From positions 1 to 39,489 of the forward strand of contig NZ_BSOS01000058.1 in assembly GCF_030160635.1 (NCBI RefSeq): 39,489 nt of DNA, given 5' to 3'. A program made the translations under genes and the position numbers. Below the pieces are notes generated by a model. It worked only from the letters and a program-made list of their open reading frames with translations. It was not told where the DNA came from and ran no database searches. Source of the stretch: Acidocella aquatica (GTDB taxonomy: Bacteria > Pseudomonadota > Alphaproteobacteria > Acetobacterales > Acetobacteraceae). Shown piece by piece: positions 16,338-24,550 of this stretch (position 1 is its first letter; every line of letters begins with the position of its first letter).

Positions 16338-17339
16338 ATGTCCAAACTCAAAATCGCTCTAATCGGGGCGGGCCGAATTGGCCGCGTCCATGCCGCCAAC
16401 CTGGCCCTGCTTGAAAATGCGCAGCTCACCGTGGTGAGCGATGCCATCGAAGCCGCCGCCATTGACCTGGCCGGGCGCTACGGGGTGCGCGCCACCACTG
16501 ACGCCGCCGCCGCCATCGCCTCGCCCGACGTTGATGCCGTGCTGGTCTGCTCCTCGACCGACACCCACGCCGAGATGATCCTCGCCGCCGTGCGCGCGGG
16601 CAAGCCGGTGTTTTGCGAAAAGCCCGTGGATATGAGCGCCGATGGCATCCGCGCCGTTCTCGCCGGCGTAGCCGCCGCCAAGGGCATGCTGATGGTCGGC
16701 TTCAACCGCCGCTTCGACCCTAATTTCCGTGAAGTTCAAAACCGTATCGCCAACGGCGCGATCGGCAACGTCGAGCTGGTCAGCATCATCTCCAAGGACC
16801 CCGCGCCGCCGCCGGTCAGCTATATCGCCCGCTCGGGCGGCTTGTTCCGCGACATGATGATCCATGATTTCGACATGGCGCGCTTCCTGCTCGGCGAAGA
16901 GCCGGTTGAGGTGCATGCCGTCGGCTCGTCGCTGGTTGATCCGGCCATTGGCGAAGCTGGCGATGTGGATACCGCGGCCGTGCTGCTGCGCACCGCCAGC
17001 GGCAAGATCGCCACCATCACCAACTCGCGCCGCGCCACCTTTGGCTACGACCAGCGTATTGAGGTGCATGGCGCCGTTGGCATGCTCTCGGTCGGCAACC
17101 AGCATGTAACGACGGTGAGCGAGGCGAACACGCGCGGCTACACCGCCGATGTGGCGCAGCTCTTCTTCCTGGAACGCTACAACGAAGCCTACCGCGCCGA
17201 GCTGGCCGCCTTCATCGACTGCGCAACCACCGGCAAGGCCCCAAGCCCCGCCGGCGAGGACGGGCTGCGCGCGCAGATGCTCGCGGATGCTGCCACCGAG
17301 TCCGTGCGTACCGGCTTGCCGGTCCGCCTGACAGCTTGA
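16338..17339 (+). CDS. iolG: Inositol 2-dehydrogenase (IolG)
   Basis: This 333-residue Gfo/Idh/MocA enzyme has the Rossmann motif GAGRIGRVHA, the motif FCEKPVDM with the catalytic Lys about 95, GFNRRFDPNFREVQ, and FRDMMIHDFDMARFLLG with the D-x3-H catalytic pair. This is the pattern of myo-inositol 2-dehydrogenase, which makes 2-keto-myo-inositol with NAD+. ATG at 16,338 follows CGGAGGAACC. The gene stands alone on the plus strand, divergent from iolCB, and is followed by a promoter region for the porin. It is the best IolG candidate of the four Gfo/Idh/MocA proteins here because of its complete motifs and position. Confidence 0.92.
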   Translation: MSKLKIALIGAGRIGRVHAANLALLENAQLTVVSDAIEAAAIDLAGRYGVRATTDAAAAIASPDVDAVLVCSSTDTHAEMILAAVRAGKPVFCEKPVDMSADGIRAVLAGVAAAKGMLMVGFNRRFDPNFREVQNRIANGAIGNVELVSIISKDPAPPPVSYIARSGGLFRDMMIHDFDMARFLLGEEPVEVHAVGSSLVDPAIGEAGDVDTAAVLLRTASGKIATITNSRRATFGYDQRIEVHGAVGMLSVGNQHVTTVSEANTRGYTADVAQLFFLERYNEAYRAELAAFIDCATTGKAPSPAGEDGLRAQMLADAATESVRTGLPVRLTA

Positions 17340-17692
17340 AACACTCTTTCTAAAATAATTTTAAATGAAATTTATTGACTAAAAAAATCCCGGCCTTTAC
17401 AGTTGGGTCAGCTTCGAGCCGGCGGCACAACACCGCCGGCCCGCGAGCCAAGCGATAAGACAAAACAATAAACTTCAAACTTCTGGGACGAAACCATGGC
17501 TGTATTCCTGCTTCTATCGCGGCTCTCCTTCGGTTGAGCTCCGCATATTGCGATATTTGATATTTTTCACCTGAACCGCCCATGCGATTTTCAGAGCCGC
17601 GCATCCGCCGGTTATTCCGCGCGGCACCACCCGTTCGCGCCCCTCTGACAAACGCAAAACAGCGTCCAACCACTACAAAGGGAGACTATAAC
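17340..17692 (+). promoter_or_regulatory. Porin promoter and long 5' leader
   Basis: TTGACT (17,375-17,380) and TACAGT (17,398-17,403) are separated by exactly 17 bases, a strong sigma70-type pair. Transcription would start near 17,410, leaving a leader of about 280 nt before the porin GTG. The leader begins with a perfect 8-pair hairpin, GCCGGCGG-N7-CCGCCGGC (17,418-17,440), which is not followed by a T tract. Small ORFs in the leader show no recognisable protein and I do not call them. Confidence 0.65.
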
Positions 17693-19072
17693 GTGACATC
17701 CAAAACCATTTCAGTTCGCCTCGCAATGGGCGGCATCAGCCTGCTTGCCGCTGCGGTGATGCTGGCCGCGCCCGCGCGCGCGCAAAGCCTGCAGGACGCG
17801 CTGCGCCAGACAACCTTCACCGGCGAGCTGGGCCTGACCAATTTCACCTATGCCAATGCCGGCCATTCGGGCAATATGACCAACGGCTTTGGCGTCGGCG
17901 GCCATCTCATCGTGCATACCGGCGCGCTTGATGGCTTCAGCGTTGGCCTGGGCGGCTATACCGGCCAGTCTCTGGGGCTCTACTCCCACAACCCCGCTCA
18001 TGACGACACCGAACTGACCGGCCGCACGCACAGCCTGCAATCAGTCCGCGAAGCCTATCTGCAGTTTGAAAACCCGTGGCTGGAAGTCCGCGGCGGCCGG
18101 CAGATGCTCAACACGCCTTACGCCAACCAGGATCTCTACACCTTCAGCCCGCGCGCCTTCATGGGCTTCTCCGGTGTTGCGAACATCATTGGCGGCAGCA
18201 ACGGCGAAGCCGACGCGGCACCGATGGGCCTGAAGACCTCCACCGCAACACTCTCCGTGTTCGGCGCCCGGATCTTCGGCTACAACTCGCGCTACAGCAG
18301 CGATTTCACGACCGGCAACCGCTACCTCTCGAAATCCAACGGCTTCATCGCCGCCGGTGCGCGCTACCAGAACACCTTTGCCGGCACCAATGTGAGCCTG
18401 CAGGGCTGGTACTATGATTTCTACGGCCTCGGCCAGCTCGTCTACGGCCAGGCTGATTTCGCGACACCGCTTTCCGCGAATGAAACCGTGTTCGGCGCGG
18501 CGCAGATGTTGGCCGAAGGTAATTCCGGTAACGGCATCAGCCGTTACGGCAGCGTTGATGCACACATCTATGGCGGCAAGCTCGGCATGAGCTTCGGCGC
18601 TGACGATGTCGCGATGATCGGCGACTACAGCCCCATCGCCTATAATTCATTCCGCCATGGCGGCGTGATCCATCCCTACAACGATAATTCCGGCACCACC
18701 TTCACCGACACGATGCAGACCGGCATCCCCGACTTCGGCCCCGGCTACGCAATCGGCATCACCGGCGATGTCGTGGCGCTGGACGGCAAGCTGAAAATCT
18801 CGCCAACCTATGTCGAATACAAGGTCGACTACGGCTTTGGCGGTAACGTGTACAACTTTAGCGGCCCCTATGCCTTCCCCACCGGCACGCCGGTTCATGA
18901 CCAGGCGATCCACGTGATCGACTCCAACTTCAACTACAACCTCTCCAGCGTTCTCCCGGGTCTCTCGGCTGATTGGGACGCCGACGCGGCCTTCGCCGAA
19001 AACGGCAACCAGGGGCAGCATTTCAATAACCCCTACTTCAGCAGCCGTATTTATCTGAAATACGATTTCTGA
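17693..19072 (+). CDS. Outer-membrane porin, OprD-like family
   Basis: This protein of about 459 residues has a signal peptide: basic start, a hydrophobic stretch ISLLAAAVMLAAPARAQS, and cleavage after ARA. It has the alternating aromatic/glycine-rich pattern of a beta-barrel and ends in Phe (YLKYDF), as outer-membrane proteins do. The stretch WLEVRGGRQMLNTPYANQD resembles OprD-type substrate-specific porins. It probably lets small organic acids, sugars or inositol into the periplasm; the ligand is unknown. GTG at 17,693 follows AAAGGGAG and begins the signal peptide directly. Its place beside the iol locus suggests, but does not prove, a role in uptake there. Confidence 0.83.
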   Translation: MTSKTISVRLAMGGISLLAAAVMLAAPARAQSLQDALRQTTFTGELGLTNFTYANAGHSGNMTNGFGVGGHLIVHTGALDGFSVGLGGYTGQSLGLYSHNPAHDDTELTGRTHSLQSVREAYLQFENPWLEVRGGRQMLNTPYANQDLYTFSPRAFMGFSGVANIIGGSNGEADAAPMGLKTSTATLSVFGARIFGYNSRYSSDFTTGNRYLSKSNGFIAAGARYQNTFAGTNVSLQGWYYDFYGLGQLVYGQADFATPLSANETVFGAAQMLAEGNSGNGISRYGSVDAHIYGGKLGMSFGADDVAMIGDYSPIAYNSFRHGGVIHPYNDNSGTTFTDTMQTGIPDFGPGYAIGITGDVVALDGKLKISPTYVEYKVDYGFGGNVYNFSGPYAFPTGTPVHDQAIHVIDSNFNYNLSSVLPGLSADWDADAAFAENGNQGQHFNNPYFSSRIYLKYDF

Positions 19073-19091
19073 TCGGGCGCATCAAACCAAT

Positions 19092-19131
19092 ATGTGGCCA
19101 GCCTGAACCGCAGGGTTCAAGCTGGCCACAT
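19092..19131 (+). terminator. Strong hairpin after the porin gene
   Basis: ATGTGGCCAGC (19,092-19,102) pairs with GCTGGCCACAT (19,121-19,131). Inside it TGAACC pairs with GGTTCA, giving an almost continuous stem of about 17 pairs starting 20 bases after the porin stop. It lacks a downstream T tract, so it may act as an mRNA-stabilising end or a factor-assisted terminator. Confidence 0.65.
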
Positions 19132-19216
19132 GCAATCGAGCGCAAAAATACTGGCTGGAATGTTCATCGCAAAGGTGAACGCTCCAGCCTTTTTTGCGGC
19201 CGGTTTCATCCGGGCC

Positions 19217-20266
19217 TTACCGGATGTTCTCCGGGGTCAGGATATTTATTCCGAGAAAACACGGTGCCAGAGCATCAGAATTTCCGCGTACGGCAAGGAT
19301 CATTCGTTCAATCAGGGTGGCGCATAGCGAGGCAAGCGGGTGGGAGAGGAGAAGGCGGATATGCCCATCCAACAGGCCTTGATGAGCCGATCTGGTGCGG
19401 TCATTGCCAATGACGACAATCGATTTTGCATGCGCGCATTCGCGAAGTGCCGTCAGCACGCCGCTGATACCACCTCCCGCGATGTATAATCCTCGAAGTT
19501 CCGGTTCCCGCTGCAACAGATGACGAACGAGTTCCGCCGCAACACCGGCATTCTCCAGCGTCGCACCTGGCTCAACAACTTCAAACCGCGGCGCATGCTC
19601 CCTAAAATACGAGCGCAGACCGCTCTCGTTCAAATCCTGGCAGCGGAAGCGATGGGTTCCGACCAGCACGCCCACCTTGCCTGGCGCCTGCGCCATTTGG
19701 GCTATGAACCATGCGGCCGTGCGCCCAAGCTGATAATTATCAAGCCCGACATACCCCACCGGGACTCTCGTGTTAATCTCCGAAATAAGGGCAAAGACCG
19801 GGATACCCCTGGAGGCGAGCCCCTCCAGCGCGGTTGAAACGAGCGGGTGGTTGGCGGCGACCACCGCAACGGCGTCGCACTCGCCACCAAGCGCCTTAAT
19901 TTGCGCCGCGACGGCAGTCGGCGCGAGCTCCTCCGTATGAAGAATCCGGACCGAGATGCGGACGCCGGAAGATTTTCCAGCCGCCCGCAGGAGTTCCTCC
20001 GCCAGCATTTCATAAAAGGATCGGTTTTTTTGCAGCAGCAAAAACCCGAACCGCATCATGGGCCGTTCCTTGGACAGGCTTTGCCCGATCAGGGGTGCCA
20101 TGCGAAAACCCAAAGATTCAGCGGCTTTCATGACTTTTTTGGCGGTCGGCCCTCGCACCGGGTCGCGGCCATTTATAACACGATCAACCGTCGAGACACT
20201 GACACCGGCAGCCTTGGCCACATCGCTGATGCGGGCGCGCGGGCCCGATTTGGGAGATTCTCTCAT
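19217..20266 (-). CDS. LacI family transcriptional regulator
   Basis: This 349-residue protein has the N-terminal LacI HTH (RISDVAKAAGVSVSTVDRVI through VMKAAESLGFR, about residues 12-56), including the hinge region, followed by a periplasmic-binding-protein-like sensor domain of the Peripla_BP_4 type (CDAVAVVAANHPLVSTALE, GIPVFALISEI, LRGLYIAGGGISGV, IVVIGNDRT). Such sensors usually bind a sugar or polyol. It is divergent from the desaturase gene and faces away from the porin. A perfect palindrome, TGTTTGAAACA, in its upstream gap may be its own operator. The porin and sugar genes are plausible targets, by inference. Confidence 0.88.
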   Translation of the reverse strand: MRESPKSGPRARISDVAKAAGVSVSTVDRVINGRDPVRGPTAKKVMKAAESLGFRMAPLIGQSLSKERPMMRFGFLLLQKNRSFYEMLAEELLRAAGKSSGVRISVRILHTEELAPTAVAAQIKALGGECDAVAVVAANHPLVSTALEGLASRGIPVFALISEINTRVPVGYVGLDNYQLGRTAAWFIAQMAQAPGKVGVLVGTHRFRCQDLNESGLRSYFREHAPRFEVVEPGATLENAGVAAELVRHLLQREPELRGLYIAGGGISGVLTALRECAHAKSIVVIGNDRTRSAHQGLLDGHIRLLLSHPLASLCATLIERMILAVRGNSDALAPCFLGINILTPENIR

Positions 20267-20287
20267 TTTCTATTTCCCGGCATGAGG

Positions 20288-20298
20288 TGTTTGAAACA
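20288..20298. promoter_or_regulatory. Candidate operator TGTTT-G-AAACA upstream of the LacI-type gene
   Basis: This perfect 5-1-5 palindrome lies 22 bases upstream of the LacI-type start, in the 96-base divergent gap shared with the desaturase gene. Odd-centred palindromes are compatible with LacI-family binding. Its length gives only modest support. Confidence 0.3.
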
Positions 20299-20362
20299 AA
20301 ATATCCCGAATTTCTTCGGTGGCAAGCAGGCTGGTGATATAAGGCCGTTTGGAGGGTATATC

Positions 20363-21442
20363 ATGAAACCAAGCTGGAAAAACTACAGGCTGCGCGAAAT
20401 GCATGCAGAGAACACCACCTCGCATGATGGCAAGGACATGGGAATAACGGCCGATGCTGTTTGGTATTCCTGCGCGATCGACCGCAAAAAAATGAAAGAA
20501 TTAATTCGCCGCTCTGACGGTCCGGCCCTGCGGTTTTTTGGTTTGTGGCTCGGCCTGCTCGCCGCATCCGCGATTGCCGCGTTTTTCTCCTGGGGAAGCT
20601 GGTGGGCGCTCCCCGCCTTCTTCGTTTACGGCGTTCTCTATGCAGCGGCTGATCACCGGCATCACGAACTTTCGCATGGAACGGCCTTTCGCACACGGTG
20701 GTTGAACGAAGCGCTCTTTCATCTTTGCGCGTTCATGACCCTGCGGGAAGGCTTCTACTATCGCTGGAGCCATACCCGGCATCATACCCATACCCTGCTG
20801 GTTGGAAGGGACCCGGAAATTGCGGCGCCACGGCCGCCAAAGGTTCTGATGCAATTTCTGGACTTCTTTTTTATACACGACGGCTTTGTGCAACTGGGGC
20901 GTCTCCTGCGGAACGCGAGCGGAGACTTGACCGAGGACGGCAAGCACTTTGTCCCCGATGGGCAGCGCCACCGCGTCATCCTGGCGTCTCGCATCTATCT
21001 TGGCATGATCCTCGCTGTCATCCTGGGCTGTGCCGCCACGCACAGTATCCTCCCCGCCATGTTCGTCATCCTGCCCCGCTTCTATGGTGGTTTTTTCTCT
21101 CAACTCTTCAACCTTACGCAACACGCCGGATTGAACGAAGATGTCCTCGACCACCGGCTGAACACCAGAACAATCATCATGAACCCGGTTTTCAGCTTTC
21201 TCTATGCGAACATGAATTATCACATTGAACACCACATGTTCCCCATGGTGCCATTCTACCGGCTGCCCGAATTACACGAGCTTATCAAGGCGGATTGCCC
21301 GCCTCCCTATGCGGGAGTCTGGGCGGCCTGGGCGGAGTTGCTGCCAGCCCTGATCCGGCAAAGGCAAGAACCCAGCTACTTTATTCAGAGGCAGCCACCC
21401 GCGCAGAGGGAGCCCGTGGGATTGAGAGAAGCGCTCGCCTAG
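20363..21442 (+). CDS. Fatty acid desaturase family membrane protein
   Basis: This 359-residue protein has the three histidine boxes of membrane di-iron desaturases/hydroxylases: DHRHHELSHG, SHTRHHTH and YHIEHHMF, plus TQHAGLNED before the last. Hydrophobic spans lie at about 57-95 and 210-245. The family inserts double bonds or hydroxyls into acyl or hydrocarbon substrates, using electrons from a ferredoxin or similar donor. ATG at 20,363 has GGAGGG 6 bases upstream; the long in-frame upstream extension reads antisense to the LacI gene and is rejected. A hairpin and then a truncated ring-hydroxylating oxygenase follow. The substrate cannot be read from sequence. Confidence 0.85.
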   Translation: MKPSWKNYRLREMHAENTTSHDGKDMGITADAVWYSCAIDRKKMKELIRRSDGPALRFFGLWLGLLAASAIAAFFSWGSWWALPAFFVYGVLYAAADHRHHELSHGTAFRTRWLNEALFHLCAFMTLREGFYYRWSHTRHHTHTLLVGRDPEIAAPRPPKVLMQFLDFFFIHDGFVQLGRLLRNASGDLTEDGKHFVPDGQRHRVILASRIYLGMILAVILGCAATHSILPAMFVILPRFYGGFFSQLFNLTQHAGLNEDVLDHRLNTRTIIMNPVFSFLYANMNYHIEHHMFPMVPFYRLPELHELIKADCPPPYAGVWAAWAELLPALIRQRQEPSYFIQRQPPAQREPVGLREALA

Positions 21443-21492
21443 CGTCCCGATTTTGAAGTTCGTAACATCAAAATATCTTCCCGCGCGGGACG
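21443..21492. terminator. Nested inverted repeat right after the desaturase gene
   Basis: CGTCCCG (21,443-21,449) pairs with CGGGACG (21,486-21,492). Inside it ATTTTGA (21,450-21,456) pairs with TCAAAAT (21,468-21,474), leaving an unpaired stretch on one side. It begins at the desaturase stop and overlaps the possible start of the truncated oxygenase. It could be a terminator or a scar of the rearrangement that removed the oxygenase 5' end. Confidence 0.45.
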
Positions 21493-22427
21493 CCAGCACT
21501 TTGTTTTCAGTGGCCGGCTTGCATGCGCATGAGTTCGGCGGCTTCGTGTTCATCAACATGGCCGAAAACCCGCCCTCCTTCGAGGAATTTTATGGCCCGC
21601 TGCTGCCCATGCTCGCCTCCTATAAAATGGAGGAGATGTTCGTGGTGAAAGACCTCTGCGTGGAGGTGCCGGCGAACTGGAAAGTGCTGGTGAATGTGTT
21701 CAACGAACCCTACCACGCGCATTCCACCCATCCGCAGATCAAGCCCTCGGTCGATGATTATTTCATCCAGTCGGATTTTTATCCCAACGGGCATAACCGG
21801 CAGCTCTTCCCCGTGGGGGTGGTAAGCCCGCGCTGGCCCGATGACGAGACGGTGAATGAAGCGCTGGCCTATTTCCTGATGGAAGCCGGGGTGGACCCGG
21901 CCAGCTATAAGGGCGATGCAAAAGGCGTGCGCCGGGCGCTGCAGGCGGCCAAGCGGAGGCCCAATAACCGATATGGCGTGGATTATAGCGGGTATACGGA
22001 TAACCAGCTCACCGATGACTGGAATCCCTCGCTCTTCCCCAATGTGACGCTGAACATGCACCCCGAGGGCGTGTTGTTCATGCGCATGCGCCCGCACCCC
22101 ACCAACCCGGAGCGCGCGTTTTACGATGCCTGGGTGCTGAGCCGGCGCTTGGCCGATGGCGTGCGCCCGCCCGCCTATATGGGCGTGGAGCCGGATGTGG
22201 ACGTGACCGGCGCCACCCGCCCGGCGCGCCAGCGCACCACCAGCGAGGAACCGCGCGGCGGCGATGTGGTGGACCAGGATGTTGCCAATATGGTGACCTT
22301 GTACAAGGGCATGCGCTCGCGGGGCCTGGGCGGCATCATCCGCTTCAGCGAACAGGAAAAGCGCATCCAGCAATTTTTTTCGGAAATGGATTTGTATCTT
22401 GATGGATCAAAGGGGGATTTAAAATGA
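21453..22427 (+). pseudogene. Ring-hydroxylating oxygenase alpha subunit, N-terminal Rieske domain missing
   Basis: The readable part (324 codons from a TTG) corresponds to the end of the N-terminal domain and the whole catalytic domain of a Rieske non-haem iron oxygenase. HEFGGFVFINMAENPP is the usual segment just after the Rieske domain. FNEPYHAHSTH (about 84-93) contains the two iron-binding His residues. The Rieske motifs C-x-H and C-x2-H, normally in the preceding 100 or more residues, are absent, and the upstream DNA belongs to the desaturase. No ATG with a ribosome site precedes the homologous part. It is probably a 5'-truncated remnant, though expression as a catalytic-domain-only protein cannot be excluded. 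Its stop overlaps the next gene as ATGA. Confidence 0.75.
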
Positions 22428-22882
22428 GCGCTGAGGCACGCCTGCTGGCCATCAAGGAGATCGGCAAGCTCAAGGCCGCGTATTTTCGCTGCATGGACAC
22501 CAAGAACTGGGGAGAATTCCCGGATCTGTTCACGGCGGATGCGGTGTTTGATGTGCGCGGCGCGCTGGAACCGCCGAAATCCGAGGAAGAGCACGCCAAG
22601 GAGCCGGTGGTGAACGGGCGCGCGGCGATTGTGGAGTATGTACGCAGTGGCATTTCGCCGCTCACCAGCGTGCATCATGGCCATATGCCGGAGATCGAGA
22701 TTCTTTCAGGCACTTCGGCCAAGGGCATATGGGCGATGGAAGACATGCTGATCATTCCACCGGGCGGCCCGTTCAAAAAATTCCAAGGCTGGGGCCATTA
22801 TTTCGAGACCTACCGGTATGAGGGGCGCTGGCGCATCGAAACGTTGAAGCTGCGCCGCCTCTACGTGGAAATAACGGCCTAA
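22424..22882 (+). CDS. SnoaL-like / NTF2-fold protein (nuclear transport factor 2 family)
   Basis: At 152 residues it matches the length and pattern of SnoaL-like NTF2-fold proteins: an N-terminal helix (AIKEIGKLKAAYFRCMDTKN), WGEFPDLFTADAVFDVRG, GRAAIVEYVRSGI, VHHGHMPEIEIL, and a final strand YEGRWRIETLKLRRLYV. Proteins of this fold act as small oxygenase subunits, isomerases or dehydratases in aromatic, steroid and terpenoid pathways. It overlaps the oxygenase remnant by 4 bases and precedes an SDR by 21 bases, so it belonged to the same operon. A role as partner of the oxygenase is an inference. Confidence 0.75.
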   Translation: MSAEARLLAIKEIGKLKAAYFRCMDTKNWGEFPDLFTADAVFDVRGALEPPKSEEEHAKEPVVNGRAAIVEYVRSGISPLTSVHHGHMPEIEILSGTSAKGIWAMEDMLIIPPGGPFKKFQGWGHYFETYRYEGRWRIETLKLRRLYVEITA

Positions 22883-22903
22883 TAACAAGCAGGAGGAACC
22901 GGC

Positions 22904-23692
22904 ATGATCCGGCTGGATGGAAAAGTGGCGATTGTCACCGGGGCCGCGCGCGGCCAGGGCGAGGCGACGGCAAGGCTGTTTGCGCAGGCGGGGGCGCGCG
23001 TGGTGCTGACCGACCGGCTGGAAAAAGAAGGACGTAAGGTTGCCGCTGAAATCGGTGCGGCGGCGCGCTTTATTGTTGCGGATGTGTCATCCGAGGAAGC
23101 CTGGGCCGTGCTGGTGCGCGAGACGCTCTCCGCCTTCGGGCGCATCGATATTCTCGTTAATAACGCGGCGATCTCCGATCATCACGGCGCCGCGGAGCTG
23201 GAGAAGGCGCGGTTTGAAACCATATTGGCGGTGAATGTGGTGGGGCCGTTTCTGGGCATCCAGGCGGTGCTGCCGCATATGCTGGCGCAGGGGCGCGGCG
23301 CCATTGTCAACATCTCTTCCGTGAACGGGCTGCGCGGCAATGCCGGCATGGTGGGGTATGATTCCAGTAAATGGGCGCTGCGCGGCATGACCAAATCCGT
23401 GGCGGTGGAATATGGCGGGCGCGGCATCCGCGTGAATTCCGTGCATCCAGGCGCCATCCGCACGCCCATGCTGGACCCGGCCGGGACTGTGGATGGCGCG
23501 CTGCTCTCACACATGCTGCGCATCCCCGCCGCACGCGTGGGCGAGCCGGAGGAGGTGGCGCAGGCCAGCCTGTTCCTGGCCAGCGACGCGGCCTCCTACA
23601 TTAACGGCGCCGAGCTGGCTGTTGATGGCGGCTGGACCGCCGGGCTGGTGGTGCCGGACGAGATCGACCCGGCCACCCGCGTTTCCAACTGA
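22904..23692 (+). CDS. SDR family oxidoreductase
   Basis: This classical short-chain dehydrogenase/reductase has 262 residues. It has the NAD(P) motif TGAARGQG (about 13-20), Asp about 37 after the second strand (VVLTDR, suggesting NAD preference), NNAAIS, and the catalytic Ser (NISSVNG) and Y-x3-K (YDSSK). It has the usual C-terminal GAELAVDGGWTAG. Many relatives act on cyclic or steroid alcohols, often called 3-alpha-(or 20-beta)-hydroxysteroid dehydrogenase. ATG at 22,904 follows AGGAGG. It lies in the same operon as the SnoaL-like protein and the oxygenase remnant, so it may oxidise a ring alcohol formed there. Confidence 0.88.
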   Translation: MIRLDGKVAIVTGAARGQGEATARLFAQAGARVVLTDRLEKEGRKVAAEIGAAARFIVADVSSEEAWAVLVRETLSAFGRIDILVNNAAISDHHGAAELEKARFETILAVNVVGPFLGIQAVLPHMLAQGRGAIVNISSVNGLRGNAGMVGYDSSKWALRGMTKSVAVEYGGRGIRVNSVHPGAIRTPMLDPAGTVDGALLSHMLRIPAARVGEPEEVAQASLFLASDAASYINGAELAVDGGWTAGLVVPDEIDPATRVSN

Positions 23693-23752
23693 GCCCCCGG
23701 AGCGTTGCGCTGCCCCGGGCGGCACGGCAGTTTGTGCCGGACCGCTTTGGCG

Positions 23753-24550
23753 TCAGGTTGAAAGATGCGCCGTGGCTTTGGCGAATACCTCGCCCATCTC
23801 GGCCATGGTCGGGTTGCGGCGCAAGGTTAGGCCGCCATTCACCTGCAGATTCTGCCCGGTCATGAAACATTCATCCGAGCCCAGCCACAGCACCGCGGCG
23901 GCGATGTCATCCGAGGTGCCGACGCGGCCGAGCGGGTATTCTTTCGCGAAGGCCTCGACGAAGCCCGGCAGGGCGAAGGAGCCGCCAGCCATCGGCGTAT
24001 CCGTGATGCCGGGCGAGATGGAGTTGGCGCGGATGCCGCGATGCCCGTATTCATTGGCGACGGTGCGGATGATGTGGTCCACCCCCGCCTTGGTGCCCAT
24101 ATAGGCGGCGTGGTTTTCCAGCTGGATGGTGGCGGTGGCCGAGGAAATCTGGATGATCGAGCCGCCTTGCGGCATGGCGTCCAGCATGGCCTGGATGAAG
24201 AAGAACGGGCCCTTGAACTGGATGGCGAGAATGCGGTCCAGATCTTCCTCGGTGGTCGTCTCGGTCGGCTTCATCAGCCCCCAGCCCGTGGCGTTGATGC
24301 CGAGATCGAGCTTGCCGAAATCGGCCTTCGCCTTGCGCACGGCGGCGAAAACCTGATCCTTGCTGGTGATGTCGGCCAGCGCGTAGCTGCCGCCGATTTC
24401 AGCCGCCAGCTCTTTCAGCGCATCCTCGTGCCGGCCCGCGACGCAGACCTTCGCGCCCTCGGCGGCGAGGCGTTTGGCGATGATCTGGCCCATATTGCCG
24501 CGCCCGGCGGCGCCGAACACGATGGCGCCCTTGCCTTCAACTGTTTTCAT
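23753..24550 (-). CDS. SDR family oxidoreductase
   Basis: This 265-residue SDR has a glycine motif (FGAAGRGNMG) and an Arg (VAGRHEDAL) after the second strand that may favour NADP. INATGWG replaces the usual NNAG. The catalytic Ser (QISSATA) and Y-x3-K (YMGTK) are present, as is a C-terminal GQNLQVNGGLTLRR. Its start overlaps the enoyl-CoA hydratase-family stop as ATGA, so the two are co-translated. It is convergent with the plus-strand SDR. It may oxidise a hydroxyacyl or cyclic alcohol intermediate in partnership with the hydratase, by inference. Confidence 0.87.
   Translation of the reverse strand: MKTVEGKGAIVFGAAGRGNMGQIIAKRLAAEGAKVCVAGRHEDALKELAAEIGGSYALADITSKDQVFAAVRKAKADFGKLDLGINATGWGLMKPTETTTEEDLDRILAIQFKGPFFFIQAMLDAMPQGGSIIQISSATATIQLENHAAYMGTKAGVDHIIRTVANEYGHRGIRANSISPGITDTPMAGGSFALPGFVEAFAKEYPLGRVGTSDDIAAAVLWLGSDECFMTGQNLQVNGGLTLRRNPTMAEMGEVFAKATAHLST

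Noticed and set aside
19847-20362. In-frame upstream extension of the desaturase
   Set aside because: It reads antisense to the LacI-type gene and lacks similarity to the desaturase family. ATG 20,363 has a good ribosome site.
23693-23752. GC-rich hairpin GGCAC-N8-GTGCC between the convergent SDR genes as a terminator
   Set aside because: The stem is only 5 pairs with no T run. It is plausible by position but too weak to list.
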